A stretch of 64,000 nucleotides of DNA from Gongronella butleri (GCA_025201375.1 JAIWZP010000068.1:62001-126000), one strand, 5' to 3'; positions 1 through 11,991 are shown, counted from the first letter of the stretch. Notes: generated by a model not told the origin, from the letters alone. Numbers and translations: made by a program.

Positions 1-783
1 TTGGCTCGACCTTTTGGTCATTGTCCTATTTTTATTTTTAGTTTTTATTTTTTTGCCTTCCTGTTCGATTCCATTTTTTTTTCTTCAAATGAACAGCTTC
101 TGTGAGTTGTTGTGGTCGAGATGCCACTGTGAGGCACCATGTAGGTAACGTGACTCAGTCAATCGTGAGGCACATTTAAGCAGCTGCCACTTTTTTTTTG
201 CGGCTCCGATGGGACCAAGCCTGGCGATTGGCGGATGAACGGTGGCTAGCCATGCTCGATGTCCTAGTAAAGAGCTGTGCTACGAGCACCTGTGATTGAG
301 ACGCATCGTTTTGATCGTTTCTCCTTGTTTTGATCAATTTCACCGTTGTCTACTTAAGAAAAGAATTCTCGGCGATGAGTGGCCAAATATCGTCAAGAGA
401 GACAAAAACGAAAGCAAAAGACTAGACGGGCAAAAGGGATCCAACATCGATGCCTGGAGCTTGATGCGACTCAGCAATGGTTTCTGTTTACGCTCTTTCT
501 TTCCTTTTCTTTTTTTTTTTACTGGGCCCAATGCTGCCCATTGTCTTACGAGTGTGTGTAAAATATTTTAATGCGCGTTAAAAAATAAATATTAACCAAA
601 TTCATTGTGTTTTTAGTGAGTAGCCTTGGAATCAAAGAGGAATAAAAAAAGGCGTGGAAAGAAAGGGATTGCGGCGAAATGGGGGCAATATTAAATACAA
701 AGTTTAAGGCAAAAGACAAGCTATGGACACAAGGGCAAGGGAGGCAGACACACAAAAAGAGAACATCAATGTGCAACAAAAAC
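1..783. other. Left-edge spacer downstream of the RasGEF gene
   Basis: No open frame here has splice signals or a recognisable product. It holds T and A homopolymers and, near 560-600, an AT-rich stretch with AATAAA-like words that could serve 3' end formation. It lies downstream of the minus-strand RasGEF stop codon at 786-784. Confidence 0.5.
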
Positions 784-3700
784 TTACAAGAATCCAGATT
801 CTTGCAAAAGACGCGTGATCTTTTCGTCTTCGCGTTCCCTGAGCGAAAAAAAAAAAAAAGGTTAAAGATCCATCAACCTTTTTTTCTCATTGTCTCAATC
901 TACTTACCTTGGCTCCAATCGCAAACTTTCCTTGTACAACTGGTCCTCGTCTAATAAATTGGAAAAAAATAATAATGAATGAGCACGTTTTGAAAATGGG
1001 GGGTCAATGCGCTTTTTACCTCTGGTGCTCTGCAGGTTGAGTCGGATAAATTCTTGAATTTCATCGACAACCTTGAGCTTGTAAAAGAGTGTTTGGTATT
1101 GCTGGATCTCGCGGATGACCTCGGCGGTCTTTTCGCGCTTGGCAAAATTGATGAGCTCGTGATTGCTGTGTGTCTTGATGGTGTTGCTGTTGCCGTCCTC
1201 AATGAAGGTGAGATCCTGCAGGTAGATGCCCAAAAAGGGGATGCACGGCGGATTCACCGAGTGGATCAGCTGGCGATACTCGCTAAAGTTGCGATTGGCG
1301 CCCATGATCTTGCGGATATGCGACAGCGTCTGGTTCGTACGTGCGCCAACCATCTAAGCAGCGCGTAGAAAAAAAAATAGAGAGGACAATTGATCAGTAT
1401 TGGGTGGCATGGCGACGACTTTTTTTTTTTTTTTTTTTGGCCATTTCGTGCGATTTTACCTCCCACGTTCGCTTCAAACGGCCGACCGAGCTATTGTCAA
1501 AGGCAGACAGAATGGCCATACACGTGTTAAAGTTGTTGAGCTCGCGACAACGCTGTAAAAAGAGGAATAAAAATCAATCGCCGTGCTTTTTTCAGTTTTT
1601 TTTTTGTTTTCTTACCTCGGCGACCTGGACCCAAAATTTGATGAGATTCGAGCGCTTTTTGATGTCGCTTTGGCTGAGGATGGCGTCTGAGACCCATGAG
1701 GTGACTTGATTGCAGTATTCGATGGAAGCACGGATGTTGACGGCAGTCGGTGTGTTGTTGGTGTCATCATTGTCGCGCGACCATGCCTTGTCGAGACACT
1801 CGATGGGCCGGATGGAGCTGTACATCTTAAAGTCCATGATGGTCAGCTGGCGCGCAAGTTCGACGGCGTCGAGGTCGAGCAGCTTGAATTTCTTGGGATT
1901 GCGCGGCAGGATGGATTGCGGGATGGCCTGCGGTGTCCACACGAGCTTCTTGAGACCGCCGACATCCAGATCGGCATTCTCCATACGCTTCTTGATCAGA
2001 CGCTCCAATTGATCGGTGGAAAAGCTGAGGGTCGAGCGGATAACGGTGTCTGTGAATTTCATAAGGCGGTCGAGGATCACGTGGTCCTCTTCATTGTAAT
2101 AAATCTCGAGCCAGTTCTTGAGCACGTTGAACACGCGCAGGCGCACGAGCTTGAGCTTCTTTTGGCGCCAAACCTCGAGATCGTCCTCGGCAAGGTCGTC
2201 TGGTGGTGTCAGGTTATAGCGGGCCTCGAGCAAATCCAGCAAATCGGACGACGAGCAAAACGAGCGGTACGTGAGCAAGAATGTGTTGTTGAAATTCATG
2301 TCCAAATAGTCGTGCAGCGTCAAGCGTTCAACGAGGGCGCGAAGCGTACCACCACGCACATTTCCCTCCATGTTGAACGCAACGTCGGCATCGTCATAAT
2401 CGTACCCGAGGTAAATGGGCCGCTCGGCCGCCATGGAAATCGTCGATTTGCGAGGATTCGGCGTCGTCAGCACCTCATCACCAAAGAATTTCTTGAGTTT
2501 GTGCGACGATTTGTGCGTGGTATTTCCGTCCTCGTCCAATTCCTCGTCAGCACCATTGTCCAGGTGCGCCGCCGTCGCACGGTCGCCTGTCGCCGTCGAC
2601 GCTGCAGAGGACACGCTCGCAGCTGTCGCGGCATGGACGGAGTTTGAAATGGACGGCGCGGTAAAGGACGACGCGTTTTTCTTCTTTTTCGGCGCGGTGG
2701 GCGAGAGTGGGCTGCGTGCGGTGGCCATGGATTTGTCGGACAGGGCCTCGGTCATGTCGGTCGTGTACGAAAAGATGCCGCGGCTAAAGACGCTGTCGTT
2801 GTTGTGGGTGGTGGTATCGTCATCATCATGCGGCGCAGGCAGTTCGATGTCAATGTCGCTATCGTCGTCCCCGTTTTGGTATGCTCGTTGCTGGCTTTGT
2901 TGCTTTTTACGCGGGGTCGAAGGCAATTGCTGGTGTTGCAATTGCTTGGACCGTGTGGCGCGCTCATGCAAATCGGTCATGACGTTGATGCAATCGCAAA
3001 TGGTGCGGATGGGCATATGAATGGCCTGGACGTGCTGGAGAACGAGAGCAATGATGGCGGCAAGATCCACATCTGGGCTAGTCAATTGTTGCAAATAGCA
3101 AAACAGCTTGCCAAGCGCATCGCTCAGTTGCTGCTTGTGCGCGGCAAGCGCATCCAAGAGCTCGTGATCAATGACGGTCGTGTAATCAATGTCGTCCAAC
3201 AGCCCGAGGAATTGGCCGGTCTGGCTGGATAAATTACGGAATTGAGCAAACACACGCGTGCCAAATTGGTATCGCTCATCGACGGGGCACAGCGCGGGGT
3301 CAGCGGCCGGCGCATCGTCCTGCAGGCACGCCTCAATGGCCTCGATGGATTCGTGCATGTTGTTCGCGTAAACATCGAGATTTTCGGCCAAATCGTGCTG
3401 CAATGTGTATTTTGCCTGGTCGTTTTTCTTGCGTGTGGCGAGCGGGTGCAAAAAGAGGTGATGTTGTTGCTGCTGTTGCTCGGCGTCGTCGGCCATGCAT
3501 GCATCGTCAATCAGGCGCGGCTCAATGCGCTCGAGCGGCACGGGGATATCCTGGCACGTGCTCACAAAGTTGCGAACAGAGACTAGCAAGTCGTTTGTCT
3601 CTGAAAGCAGCTTGTTTTTGTGATCAAAGGGCACGGCGTTGAATTGCTGCTGGTGGGTCACACACAGAATCGCCGTCAATTTCACTTTGGACAGCGACGC

Positions 3701-5424
3701 AATCATGGTGCGATGATGGCCGCGCAACACGTTGCTGGAGCGCAAATATGGCGAATCCTTGTCAATGGTGCCCGACGCAAGCAACATCGTCCGAATCACA
3801 TCAATCACCTGGTTCGTAAAAGTCCCAAGACTGCCATCAGCCCCGCCCTGCTTAATGCTCTGACTCAGCGTCATAATCTTGGTCGCAATGTGCGACGACA
3901 AGTGCGCCCATGTCAATTCGTCCGCCTCCATCTCCTCTTCGTCGGGGCCCTCGTTCAAATCACCGCCACGTGATGAGAGTGTGGGTGTTGTGTGACGCGC
4001 CTTGCCTAGCTGCAAAAAAAAAAAAAGTGAAAAAAGAGAGAAAAAAAAGAAAGAGAGCGCATGAGCCTTTCAATTCATTGATTTTTCCATTGAATCCATT
4101 GAATCCATTGAATCCATTGAATCCCTTTGAATTCATTGAATTCATACTTTTCTTTCCCATCCCCTCTTTTTTTTTTTCTTCAAATTCAAGCTATTTTTTC
4201 TATTTCTATTTCTTTTTTTTTTTACCAGTCGGCCCGTGGTAGGATCAATGTCATCCATGTTCCAAGTGGTCTCTTGGGTGACAAGGTTGCAATAATACTC
4301 GCGGCCCTGATGATTCGTGCGTTTAGCCCAGTTTGGCGGCAACTATGGGAGAAAAAAAAAAGGTCATGAGATGATTTCTACTCTTTTTTTTTCTTTTCTT
4401 TTTTTTTTTTTTTTGTCATTTTTGATCATTTTACGGCCGCTTGTTGCTTTTTTGGCGATTTAGCACGCATGATGGGGTCGGGCAAATCGTCATCATCGTC
4501 TTCGGGTTGATAAATTTCATTGGACTCGGAGTCGCTGGGCAGATCATCGTCGCGCTCGTAGGGATCCATGTCTGAGAGCGACATGGAGTTTGCAACGGCG
4601 GGTGCCAGTGGCGGCGACGGCGGTGTCGTGCGCATTTCGCCGGATAATTTGTTGTAAAAGTAAACGCTGGAGCCATCGACGGTGGTCTCGACGACCCAAT
4701 TGGCGGGCATTGGCGCCGGTGGGTCCTCGGGGACCTGCTCGTAAGGCAAGCTGAGCCTGTACTGCTGGTTGCGTTGCAAGGGCACGCCATGCTTGGCCTT
4801 GCGTGGCGTCGCCTCCAGAAATGACTCGGTCGATCCCTTTTCCACGGACTAAACATAGTAATGAATAAGACTCCGGTCTATTTTTCCCAATGGCCCATGC
4901 TTTCGCCCCTCCCCCGTCCCTTGGCCAGGCACTTTCAAGGCAAAACGCGTCGCAATTCTTGACTTTTTTTTTTTTCATATTTTTCATATAATATACATGT
5001 TTTTTTTTTTTTTACCTCGTGCATTGTCGTCGACGTCCCCGAGCTGTTGTTGCTGCTGCTCGCATGGTTGTACATGGCGGCTGGCGCCTGTTGCTGCTGG
5101 TGCGGTGGCCGTGGCGATGGTACGGGCTGTTGTGGCGCTGCAGGCTCTTCAAATGTCTCCAAAACCTGCACGTAATTTGATGGGAACCATCCTCGTGTCC
5201 CGTTGCAACTGCTCGAGCAAAAAAAAAAAAAAGCAACCAAATCAATAAAAAGTGGGGGCGTGCGCGCTTCGAAAAATGTCGACTTACATGCCGTCCCACC
5301 AACCTGAGGGCAATTTATTAAGCACGTCGATGGTGTCGCCCTGAATAAAGTCCAGCGACGACCTGTCGGTCGAGTCGAATGTGTAAAGCGCACGCACGCG
5401 ACAGAGAATAGCAACGTTGGGCAT
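784..5424 (-). CDS. Ras guanine nucleotide exchange factor (CDC25-like), SH3-WW-RasGEF_N-RasGEF
   Basis: Nine exons read in frame: 5424-5288, 5208-5016, 4848-4435, 4342-4226, 4009-1616, 1552-1460, 1353-1020, 950-908, 838-784, giving about 1259 residues. An SH3 domain fills residues 5-65 (ALYTF near the start, then WWDG and GWFPSNYV). A WW domain occupies exon 4, residues 249-287 (LPPNWAKRTN, then YYCNLVTQETTW). A long low-complexity region rich in Gln, Asp and Ser follows. A RasGEF N-terminal module lies at roughly 825-960 and the catalytic CDC25 domain from about 998 to near the end (LTIMDFKMYSSIRPIECL, then FNTCMAILSAFDNSSVGRL). Such proteins load GTP on Ras at the plasma membrane and feed cAMP/PKA or MAPK signalling. 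The start is the first ATG before the SH3 domain. The family call is firm. I do not assign it to a particular yeast paralogue such as CDC25 or SDC25. Confidence 0.93.
4087..4124. repeat. 9-bp tandem repeat inside a RasGEF intron
   Basis: Four consecutive copies of CCATTGAAT, followed by related CATTGAATT units up to about 4144. They lie within the intron between the WW exon and the long fifth exon of the RasGEF gene. Seen directly; no function is implied. Confidence 0.8.
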
Positions 5425-6304
5425 CCTATTCAAGACGCATAGACGAAGAAAAAGAAAAAAAAAAAGAAAAAAAAGGCGGAGGAAAGCGAGGCAAAAGGGA
5501 AGAGAGGAAAAAGAGAGGAAAAATTGAGTGTGTGTGTGTGCGTGAGACTGAAAGACAAAATGGAGTCCAGGTGACACAAGCTCTTTTTCAAAGGAAAAAA
5601 AGGGGCACCCTTCTTTTCTGGCTGTAAATTCGTTGGTAACACCCGCTCCCCAGGCAAATCCAAAGGCCTTTTTGACCGTGCCCATGCCCAGTTTAGGTAA
5701 AAGAGCGAAGTTTGAGCAAAGAAAAAAGCAAAGCAAAAAAAAGGGGGGGAGTATGCATGACCAAAAAAAAAGCGCCTCCCTCGCGATGCGACGCGTTTTC
5801 TTGCCCTTTGATGGCAAACATTCTCTTTGTTTTCTCTCGCTGCAAGGTTGAGCCACAACAACGCCTTGACTTTAAAAGGAGACAGGTGCTCGAGTGCGGG
5901 GTGAGAATCGCCAAAAAGTCTTTTCGAGCTGCAACACGTGCTTGTGAACTCTATTTGCGGAAAAAAAATAAAACTCATCGCCCTGGCCACCAAAGGACAG
6001 CTATCCACACAACAAATGAGCATCCATGCGCTCTATTTCTTGTCACACCATCCGCTTTCAAAAAGATGGCTCAATCCTGCATGAAAACGTGAAATTAAAT
6101 GGCTGGGATACCGCCGGAGAGCGAAAAAAAGAGGGGGAGAAAAAAAAGGGGACCCTGGAGTCGCCAGAGGGTGAGAGAGAACGACGGGGGGGGGAACCAT
6201 GTTGCTGGTTGTTCGTTAGCTTGCTGCAGGCAAGTTGCATGAATTGGGCAACGTCATCCATTTTGATTTATTATTAGTTTGTTAGAAAAATGGATCAATT
6301 CGTG
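5425..6304. other. Spacer between transporter 3' end and RasGEF 5' end
   Basis: This is the upstream region of the RasGEF gene. It is rich in purine runs and contains a CA/TG microsatellite near 5527-5545. I see no coding signal, and the overlapping open frames in it have no family features. Confidence 0.5.
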
Positions 6305-8140
6305 CTACAAGGTATCGGGGCGCATGCTTTTGCCCTTGACTTTCAGCAGCAGGATCAGGAAAGCCCACACAAGATTCAGCATGCCAAATAAAAACGTAAC
6401 CCAGCCGGGGCCCACTGCCTCTGTCATCGGATTTGCTAGTAAAAAAGAAAACGTTTTTGAGTTGACACGCGAGCTTTTTTTTTTCTACTCCCCACCAATC
6501 CCTCCCTCTTTTTTTTTTTTTTTCTTTCTTTCGCTTACCGATCAGACTAAGCACACAGGCCCAGATCATGCGGACTAAATTCGCGGCCGCCGTCACAGAG
6601 GCGCCGCGACCCGGCACGGCATCCACCAAATACGCGAGACAAGGATTGAAAATCTGCACCATAGCAAACGTCTGCACGCCAAACATGATGATGGACACCC
6701 ACACGTTCCAATTGAGCTGCACCGGCCAGCCCCAGAGACAAAAGGCAAGTGGATTTAGCAAAAATGCAGCGGGCCTGACGAAAAAAAAAGGAGCGCGTTC
6801 AATACCAGCTCCCCCCTTTTTGCCTTCCTGACGTTCTTTTCTTCTCGGCGGGGGGCTTACCAAAGGTTCATGGCAAGTCGATCCTCGGGGATGGGGTGGC
6901 CACGCTTGGCAATGGCGCGATGCAAAAAGAAATGAGACACATGGCCCGAGAACAGCGAGCCGACAATCTCGCCCAAGCCGGGCGAAATGAACGTCAGGCC
7001 AATCATGCCCGATGACATCCCATACGTCGTCGTGTACAGCGATGGAATCATATTCTCAATGGCAAACATGCCGCCAAAAGCAAGACCTGTCGCTGTCGCG
7101 CTGATCATCACAAAGGGGTGACGCAGCAATGCCTGCCAATTGAGAAAAAAAAGAAGGTGAGCTCGCTTCACAATGAGAAAAAGACGACTTACAAGGGACG
7201 CCAATGGATTCATTGTGCGTTTTGCCACGGGTTTCTCGTCGTCGCCGGGCAGAGCGTTCCATCGGGCCTCATCACGGTATGTCTCCTCCATGGTAAAGGC
7301 AATTAGCAACAACAGGATGCATCCAATGACAAACAACATCCAAAACACGGACGGCCAGTCCCATTGCTCCACCAAGAATCCGCCAATGAGGGGACCAAGA
7401 ACAGGTCCTGCGAAGCTGCCCGCAAAATAAATCGAAAGTGGTCGTCCGCGCTCCTCTACAGAGTAGATGTCCGCCACAGACCTGCAACGTGTGTAAAAGA
7501 AAAAAAATACTGTGAGCTGAGCCAATGGGGACATTTCACACCGCTTTCGCCTTACCCTGCGCCAATTGCCCACGCAGAAGAGATGCCCACAGCCTGCAAG
7601 ATGCGCATCCCAAGCAGAACATTGATGTCGGTAGCAAAGATCGCGCACAGCGACCCAATCGTATAAATGACAAATGTGAAAAAGTAGACAGACCGACGAA
7701 TGTGCCAGTGGTCGCTGATGCTGCTATAGAAGATGGCTAAAAAAAGGGGGTGGGGTGGGGAATGAGTCAATGGCACAAAAGCGACATGAGCCACCAGGAA
7801 AAAAAAAAAGAGATTTTTACGAGCAATGCCAATAAAGAGCATGTAAAGCGAATTGCTGAGCGTGACCATGATGGATGAGCTGTCTAATTCGGCTGTAATG
7901 GCTTCCAATGCCGGCAACTAAGCGATTCAATGTAATTCCATGAGCAAAAAGAACGTGAATCGCGCGCCTGGCTGCCCAATTCACCAGTTCTCTTACGTAG
8001 ATCGTCGAGCAAAAGCCTGGAATAATAGCAAAGATCGTGACAAGCGTGAGCGTCCAGCGCTTTCGCCACGTTGGAATCGTGCGAGGGTCTACATGCACCT
8101 CGGGCCGTAAAACCAAGACAGACCGCAGGTATGTGTTCAT
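6305..8140 (-). CDS. Major facilitator superfamily transporter, DHA1 drug:H+ antiporter type
   Basis: Seven exons join in frame: 8140-7997, 7917-7821, 7736-7556, 7481-7193, 7132-6861, 6774-6539, 6435-6305, giving 449 residues, the usual length of a 12-helix transporter. The first helix follows a short cytoplasmic lead (ends GFCSTIYLPALEAIT, like the STSIYLPALP pattern of DHA1 proteins). The loop between helices 2 and 3 reads IFYSSISDHWHIRR, the SDxxGRR-like signature. Helix 5 carries GSFAGPVLGPLIGG, motif C of the antiporters. The central loop is charged (EETYRDEARW). The family exports drugs, polyamines or organic acids at the plasma membrane or vacuole; the substrate cannot be read from sequence. 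An upstream in-frame ATG at 8200 would add a phenylalanine-rich stretch encoded by a homopolymer and is less likely. Confidence 0.88.
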
Positions 8141-8975
8141 GGCTTGCCCGAAAAAAGGACGAAAAAAAAAGATAAGCGACGAAAAAAAAAAAAAGAACAT
8201 GTCAACCGCTCAGGCACGTTTCTCCAGAAAAAAAAAAATCCATTACAAACTCCGGATCCAATCGCGATTCGTTGCCGCAGGCACCGGAAAAAAATTAAAA
8301 TGCCGCGCTTTTGTGCCCAAAGTCGCTCATTACGAACTTTGTGCTGTCAAAGCGCAAGGACGCGACGAATACGACTCGTCCATGAGCATTGGTAAGCGAA
8401 TATGTGCTTCAAAGATAAAACGCAGTAGAAATAGTCTTCTGAAACAGCAATTGGCCTCGCCATTTGGTCATGGACTCATGGTCTCATGGATCAATAAAAA
8501 AGCTCTCAATTGAGTCTCATTGCTTTTTTTCCCTTCAATCTTGCGATGTATCGCCAGATACAGTAGCCGCGCGTCGCAACACACCGGTGATTCATAAGAT
8601 GTTCTTTCTAATAGATCATAGTCTCGATACATTGCATCTTATTGGTCGAGGCAGGCGTGCAGGCGACATCCGTGTCATTGCGTGACAACCAAAGAATTTT
8701 TGCTGATGACGCTAGGCAAAATAAACCTATTTTTGGCGGTCTTTCAATCTGGGCGCAAAGCGCTACAATTGAGTTTTGTTTGCTTGCGATGAGTGTGCCA
8801 TTTTCAACAAAATCACACCAATTTTCGCGTTTTCGTTCATTATTTCGTAGTTTTCTTTTGTTTCAACGGTTTCTATACCTTCATTGGCTGCTTTAGTATA
8901 TTAAAACACTTTAAAAAAGCGATTTTTTTTCTAGAATTGGCTCTTGAAAAACGGCACAGATCAATTCTCAGCTAA
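8141..8975. other. Transporter upstream region and spacer before the tRNA
   Basis: AT-rich, with several A runs of 8-13 bases just upstream of the transporter start. No open frame with splice signals or a family pattern was found. The last 300 bases before the tRNA are especially AT-rich. Confidence 0.45.
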
Positions 8976-9048
8976 GGAGGTATGGCGTAATGGCTATCGC
9001 ATCGGATTGCAGATCCGCAGGTTCTGGGTTCGAATCCCAGTACCTCCT
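8976..9048 (+). tRNA. tRNA-Cys (anticodon GCA), intronless
   Basis: The 73-base sequence folds as a cloverleaf. Acceptor stem GGAGGTA pairs with TACCTCC and is followed by discriminator T. D stem is GCG/CGC. The anticodon loop TTGCAGA gives GCA. The T arm is CTGGG-TTCGAAT-CCCAG. The box A (TGGCGTAATGG) and box B (GGTTCGAATCC) promoter elements are intact. The outer pair of the anticodon stem (T27 with C43) is a mismatch, leaving four good pairs. The CCA end is not encoded, as expected of a nuclear tRNA gene. Confidence 0.95.
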
Positions 9049-9058
9049 AAGCATATCA

Positions 9059-9065
9059 TTTTTTT
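9059..9065 (+). terminator. RNA polymerase III terminator of the tRNA
   Basis: A run of seven T starts 11 bases after the mature tRNA end, the standard Pol III stop signal, and is followed by further T runs. Confidence 0.75.
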
Positions 9066-9989
9066 GTTTTTGTCAAATGGTGCATTTTGACCAAGATCAT
9101 CGTTTTTTTTTTTTGACGATTTTTATTTCATAGCTTCTGATTGATGGTCCCGCTGAGAAGAAATTTGTCGTTGGACGACGATGAGACATGCTTTTACACG
9201 TTGTGACAAAGTGTCAAAAGCCGTCCACAATAGGAGGCATGCCATGATTTTTTTTTTTTTTTTTTTTTTTTAGATTGCAGACATGTTGACCACATACCCA
9301 ATTCACTTCGAGTCAACAGGTAAGACTTGCATTACTTGAAAGCATTGCGTCAGGATATCATTTTGCTGTTGTTTGCTGTAAATTCATCGAGGAGCGACCA
9401 AAAAAAAAGTCAACAATCTACCAATTGCAATTTCTCGTCACAAATATGTTAGACTGTTTCCGTTTTTGATGCACAATACGCGTCAAACAGAGGATTAAAG
9501 AAAGTCCAGTACGTTTGGTGCACGTGCCCCGCGACAAAATGGTATTGACAAGGCCATCGAAATGTCGAAATTCAACCATTTGAGTTTGTTGAGGCGCCAA
9601 CGTGATCGGATCTCGTTCAAATTTGGACCACTTGTCCTTGTCGACTACTGATTCCATCGCCCACAGTTTGAAATCGCAGAGTCGTCTTACGGAGAAGAGA
9701 CGGCTGAAATATTGGATTTTAAGATTGCGCTAGCTGGTTGCAAAGATGACAGCTGGCCGATCGCCCATGAAACCCTGAAATTCCTGGCGGGTAGATATTA
9801 AAGGTCAGCTGTGCAAAGTTTGGAATGATTTGGACACGTTCACAGGGTGTGACCTATAGAAGGTGTTACCTTTCAAAGGGAACTTAGCCTAATAGCCGCC
9901 AAGCAGTCATCACAGAGCCTCCAAACAAGGTCAACGTGAAATGACGGGCTGGAAACCCCAAATGGGATCGAACAAAATCAGGTGCCTAA
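9066..9989. other. Gene-poor spacer with weak repeat similarity
   Basis: No gene found. A T run of about 22 bases lies near 9249-9271. The stretch around 9805-9860 resembles 62300-62350 by eye (AAAGTTTGG..TTGGACA..CAGGGTG..ATA), suggesting another decayed repeat piece. Confidence 0.4.
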
Positions 9990-10608
9990 TATCAGTGAGA
10001 GCGCAAAACGCAAATCAAAATTTAGTCATGGCGAGGCGCCGAAACCAAAATCGAAAAATCAGGTCTTCGAAATCCGTTCAAACTTGCACACAAGGAATTC
10101 TGCATGGAGAAACGAAGAAAAAAGCAAAAACGAGTGCGATCCACCTGATGGGTCACGAGCAAAAAGCGATATTAGCTTAAAATTCACCTGCGAATTGCAC
10201 AGGCAAACGCGCTTCTAGAACCGCGCTGACACGTCCGCCATAAAGAGACGCTTTAAATGCATGAATCGGATTAGGAACAGACGTGTGTAACTCGACGTTT
10301 GACGCGGTCAATCACGCGCTGAAAATTACTAATGATTTTTCGGTCATGTATAGATCCGTCAAAACGTCCGTTTTTCGGTGATCATGAACACACCCATACG
10401 CAACAAATTGCTGTCTTTCTGGTGTTTTCCGCCGAGATAACTTTGACCTGAAAATTGAACCTTTTTTGCATTTTTCTCCAAGCCCAGCATATTGACCCCT
10501 GGTTTTTATCTCTTTTTTTATCGGTCAACGAGATGCGTCCACCATATGGTGGAATTACGTGGAGTTCCAAGAACCTAAATTTGATGGATTTCAAATCATC
10601 GACTGCAC
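9990..10608. repeat. Dispersed repeat family, copy 1, left part
   Basis: Clearly related by eye to 44820-45460 and 61250-61880. Shared blocks include a TTTAGTCATGGCGAGG-like word, CGAAAAATCAGGTC, CGAATTGCACAGG, and GACGCGGTCAATCACGCG. The copies differ by many substitutions, so they are old. The copy is interrupted at 10608 by a 1378-bp insertion and resumes at 11992. No intact reading frame was found in any copy, and I cannot assign a transposon class. Confidence 0.75.
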
Positions 10609-11991
10609 TGATGAAGATTGACCCGTTTTGGCCTGTTTTGGGTCATTTCCAAGCAAGAGCGCGCCCTGCATGTCAAAATGCACACGTTTATTTCCCTATG
10701 ATCCTCTTACACACCCATTCCTCATTTTTCCTTATTCTTTTAGTACTATTCTTCATATCCCTTATTTTTTTTTTATTGTTTTAAGGCTTGAACCATTTAA
10801 TTTGGAGTATTGCTTGCTCACTCAAGCATCAATTCTTTCCCCCCACTCGCTCTCCCACCTTTAAAAGGCCATTGAGGACGTCATTTGCAATTCTTTTTTT
10901 TTTTTTTTAAAACAGTTTTATGTACTGATGATAGATACTTCTTTTTGCACTTAATGATTCAATTGGTAGGATTTCGCCCTAGCCGCCTGCGGCGGGCTCG
11001 GGTCGTGAACAAAAACTCTGTGTAATGATGATCAACAGTTGCTCATCGAAATGCCACAATTTGGGCCAGCAAGGCCACAACTGTTCCTGAAAGTTCTGAG
11101 ATTATCACAATTCCAACCACCATCTCCTCCATCAGAAGGACCAATATCACAATTATACCAACCATTGGCTTGCCAGCGCTGCTGCAAGCATAAGAAGTCA
11201 CATCACTCTGCTTGCATTTGCAATACTTCGCGTTGACCAGAGTGAATAACAAACATAGTGAGAGCACCAAGCTTGATATGATGGTTTTCATTTGTCCTGT
11301 TTCTCGGCACCAATTTGTGTGGTGAAAGTCCAAAAGGCGGGTTCTTCAGTCGTTTTCTTCTTTATCAATATAATAAAAAACCTTTATTTCAAAATGAGTG
11401 TCATGAAATAATTCATCAATTTGTAAACTTACCGCTGGGTCTTGCGGTTTTAAAAATAAAAAGAAAGAAAATAGGCCAACAATGAGGTAAAGAAAAAAAA
11501 AGAATTGCAAATGACGTCCTCAATGGCCTTTTAAAGGTGGGAGAGCGAGTGGGGGGAAAGAATTGATGCTTGAGTGAGCAAGCAATACTCCAAATTAAAT
11601 GGTTCAAGCCTTAAAACAATAAAAAAAAATAAGGGATATGAAGAATAGTACTAAAAGAATAAGGAAAAATGAGGAATGGGTGTGTAAGAGGATCATAGGG
11701 AAATAAACGTGTGCATTTTGACATGCAGGGCGCGCTCTTGCTTGGAAATGACCCAAAACAGGCCAAAACGGGTCAATCTTCATCATACTCCCCCCGAGCG
11801 CGCCTGTTTCTTTAGCTCATTGTTGGCTTATTTTCTTTCTTTTTATTTTTAAAACCGCATGACCCAGCGGTAAGTTTACAAATTGATGAATTATTTCATG
11901 ACACTCATTTTGAAATAAAGGTTTTTTATTATATTGATAAAGAAGAAAACGATTGAAAAACCCGCCTTTTGGTACTTTCACCACATGCACC
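10604..11991. mobile_element. 1.38-kb insertion with 5-bp target duplication and TG..CA ends, carrying a broken secreted-protein gene
   Basis: The insertion (10609-11986) interrupts dispersed repeat copy 1, and the pentamer TGCAC flanks it on both sides (10604-10608 and 11987-11991). It begins TGATGAAG and ends TTTCACCACA. Inside are two modules present twice in inverted orientation: A (10609-10894 and 11501-11785) and B (11318-11496 and about 11806-11986). Both copies of each look nearly identical by eye. The order is A, gene, B, A reversed, B reversed, with the gene at 11032-11291. The ends of A and B coincide exactly with the outer ends of the insertion. TG..CA ends with a 5-bp duplication resemble long-terminal-repeat elements, but direct repeats and a reverse transcriptase are absent. 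It may be a non-autonomous or rearranged element that captured a gene. Confidence 0.75.
11032..11291 (-). pseudogene. Small secreted cysteine-rich protein, frame broken or with an unrecognised mini-intron
   Basis: From the ATG at 11291 the first frame gives a clear signal peptide (MKTIISSLVLSLCLLFTLVNA) and a mature start KYCKCKQSDVTSYACSSAG. After about 45 codons the cysteine pattern continues in another frame (ANGWYNCDIGP, GWNCDNLRTF, NSCGLAGPNCGISMSNC) and ends at a TGA at 11034-11032. Both halves look like one cysteine-rich secreted protein of roughly 85 residues. Either a single small indel broke it, or a very short intron spans the junction near a TGCTTGCAG acceptor-like site. I saw no good donor in the right phase, so I favour a pseudogene. 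The family resembles small secreted cysteine-rich proteins common in fungi, whose roles vary. It lies between modules A and B of the insertion. Confidence 0.6.

Noticed and set aside
1706..3642. Several plus-strand frames opposite the RasGEF exon 5
   Set aside because: They overlap a well-supported minus-strand exon and show no domain features or splice sites.
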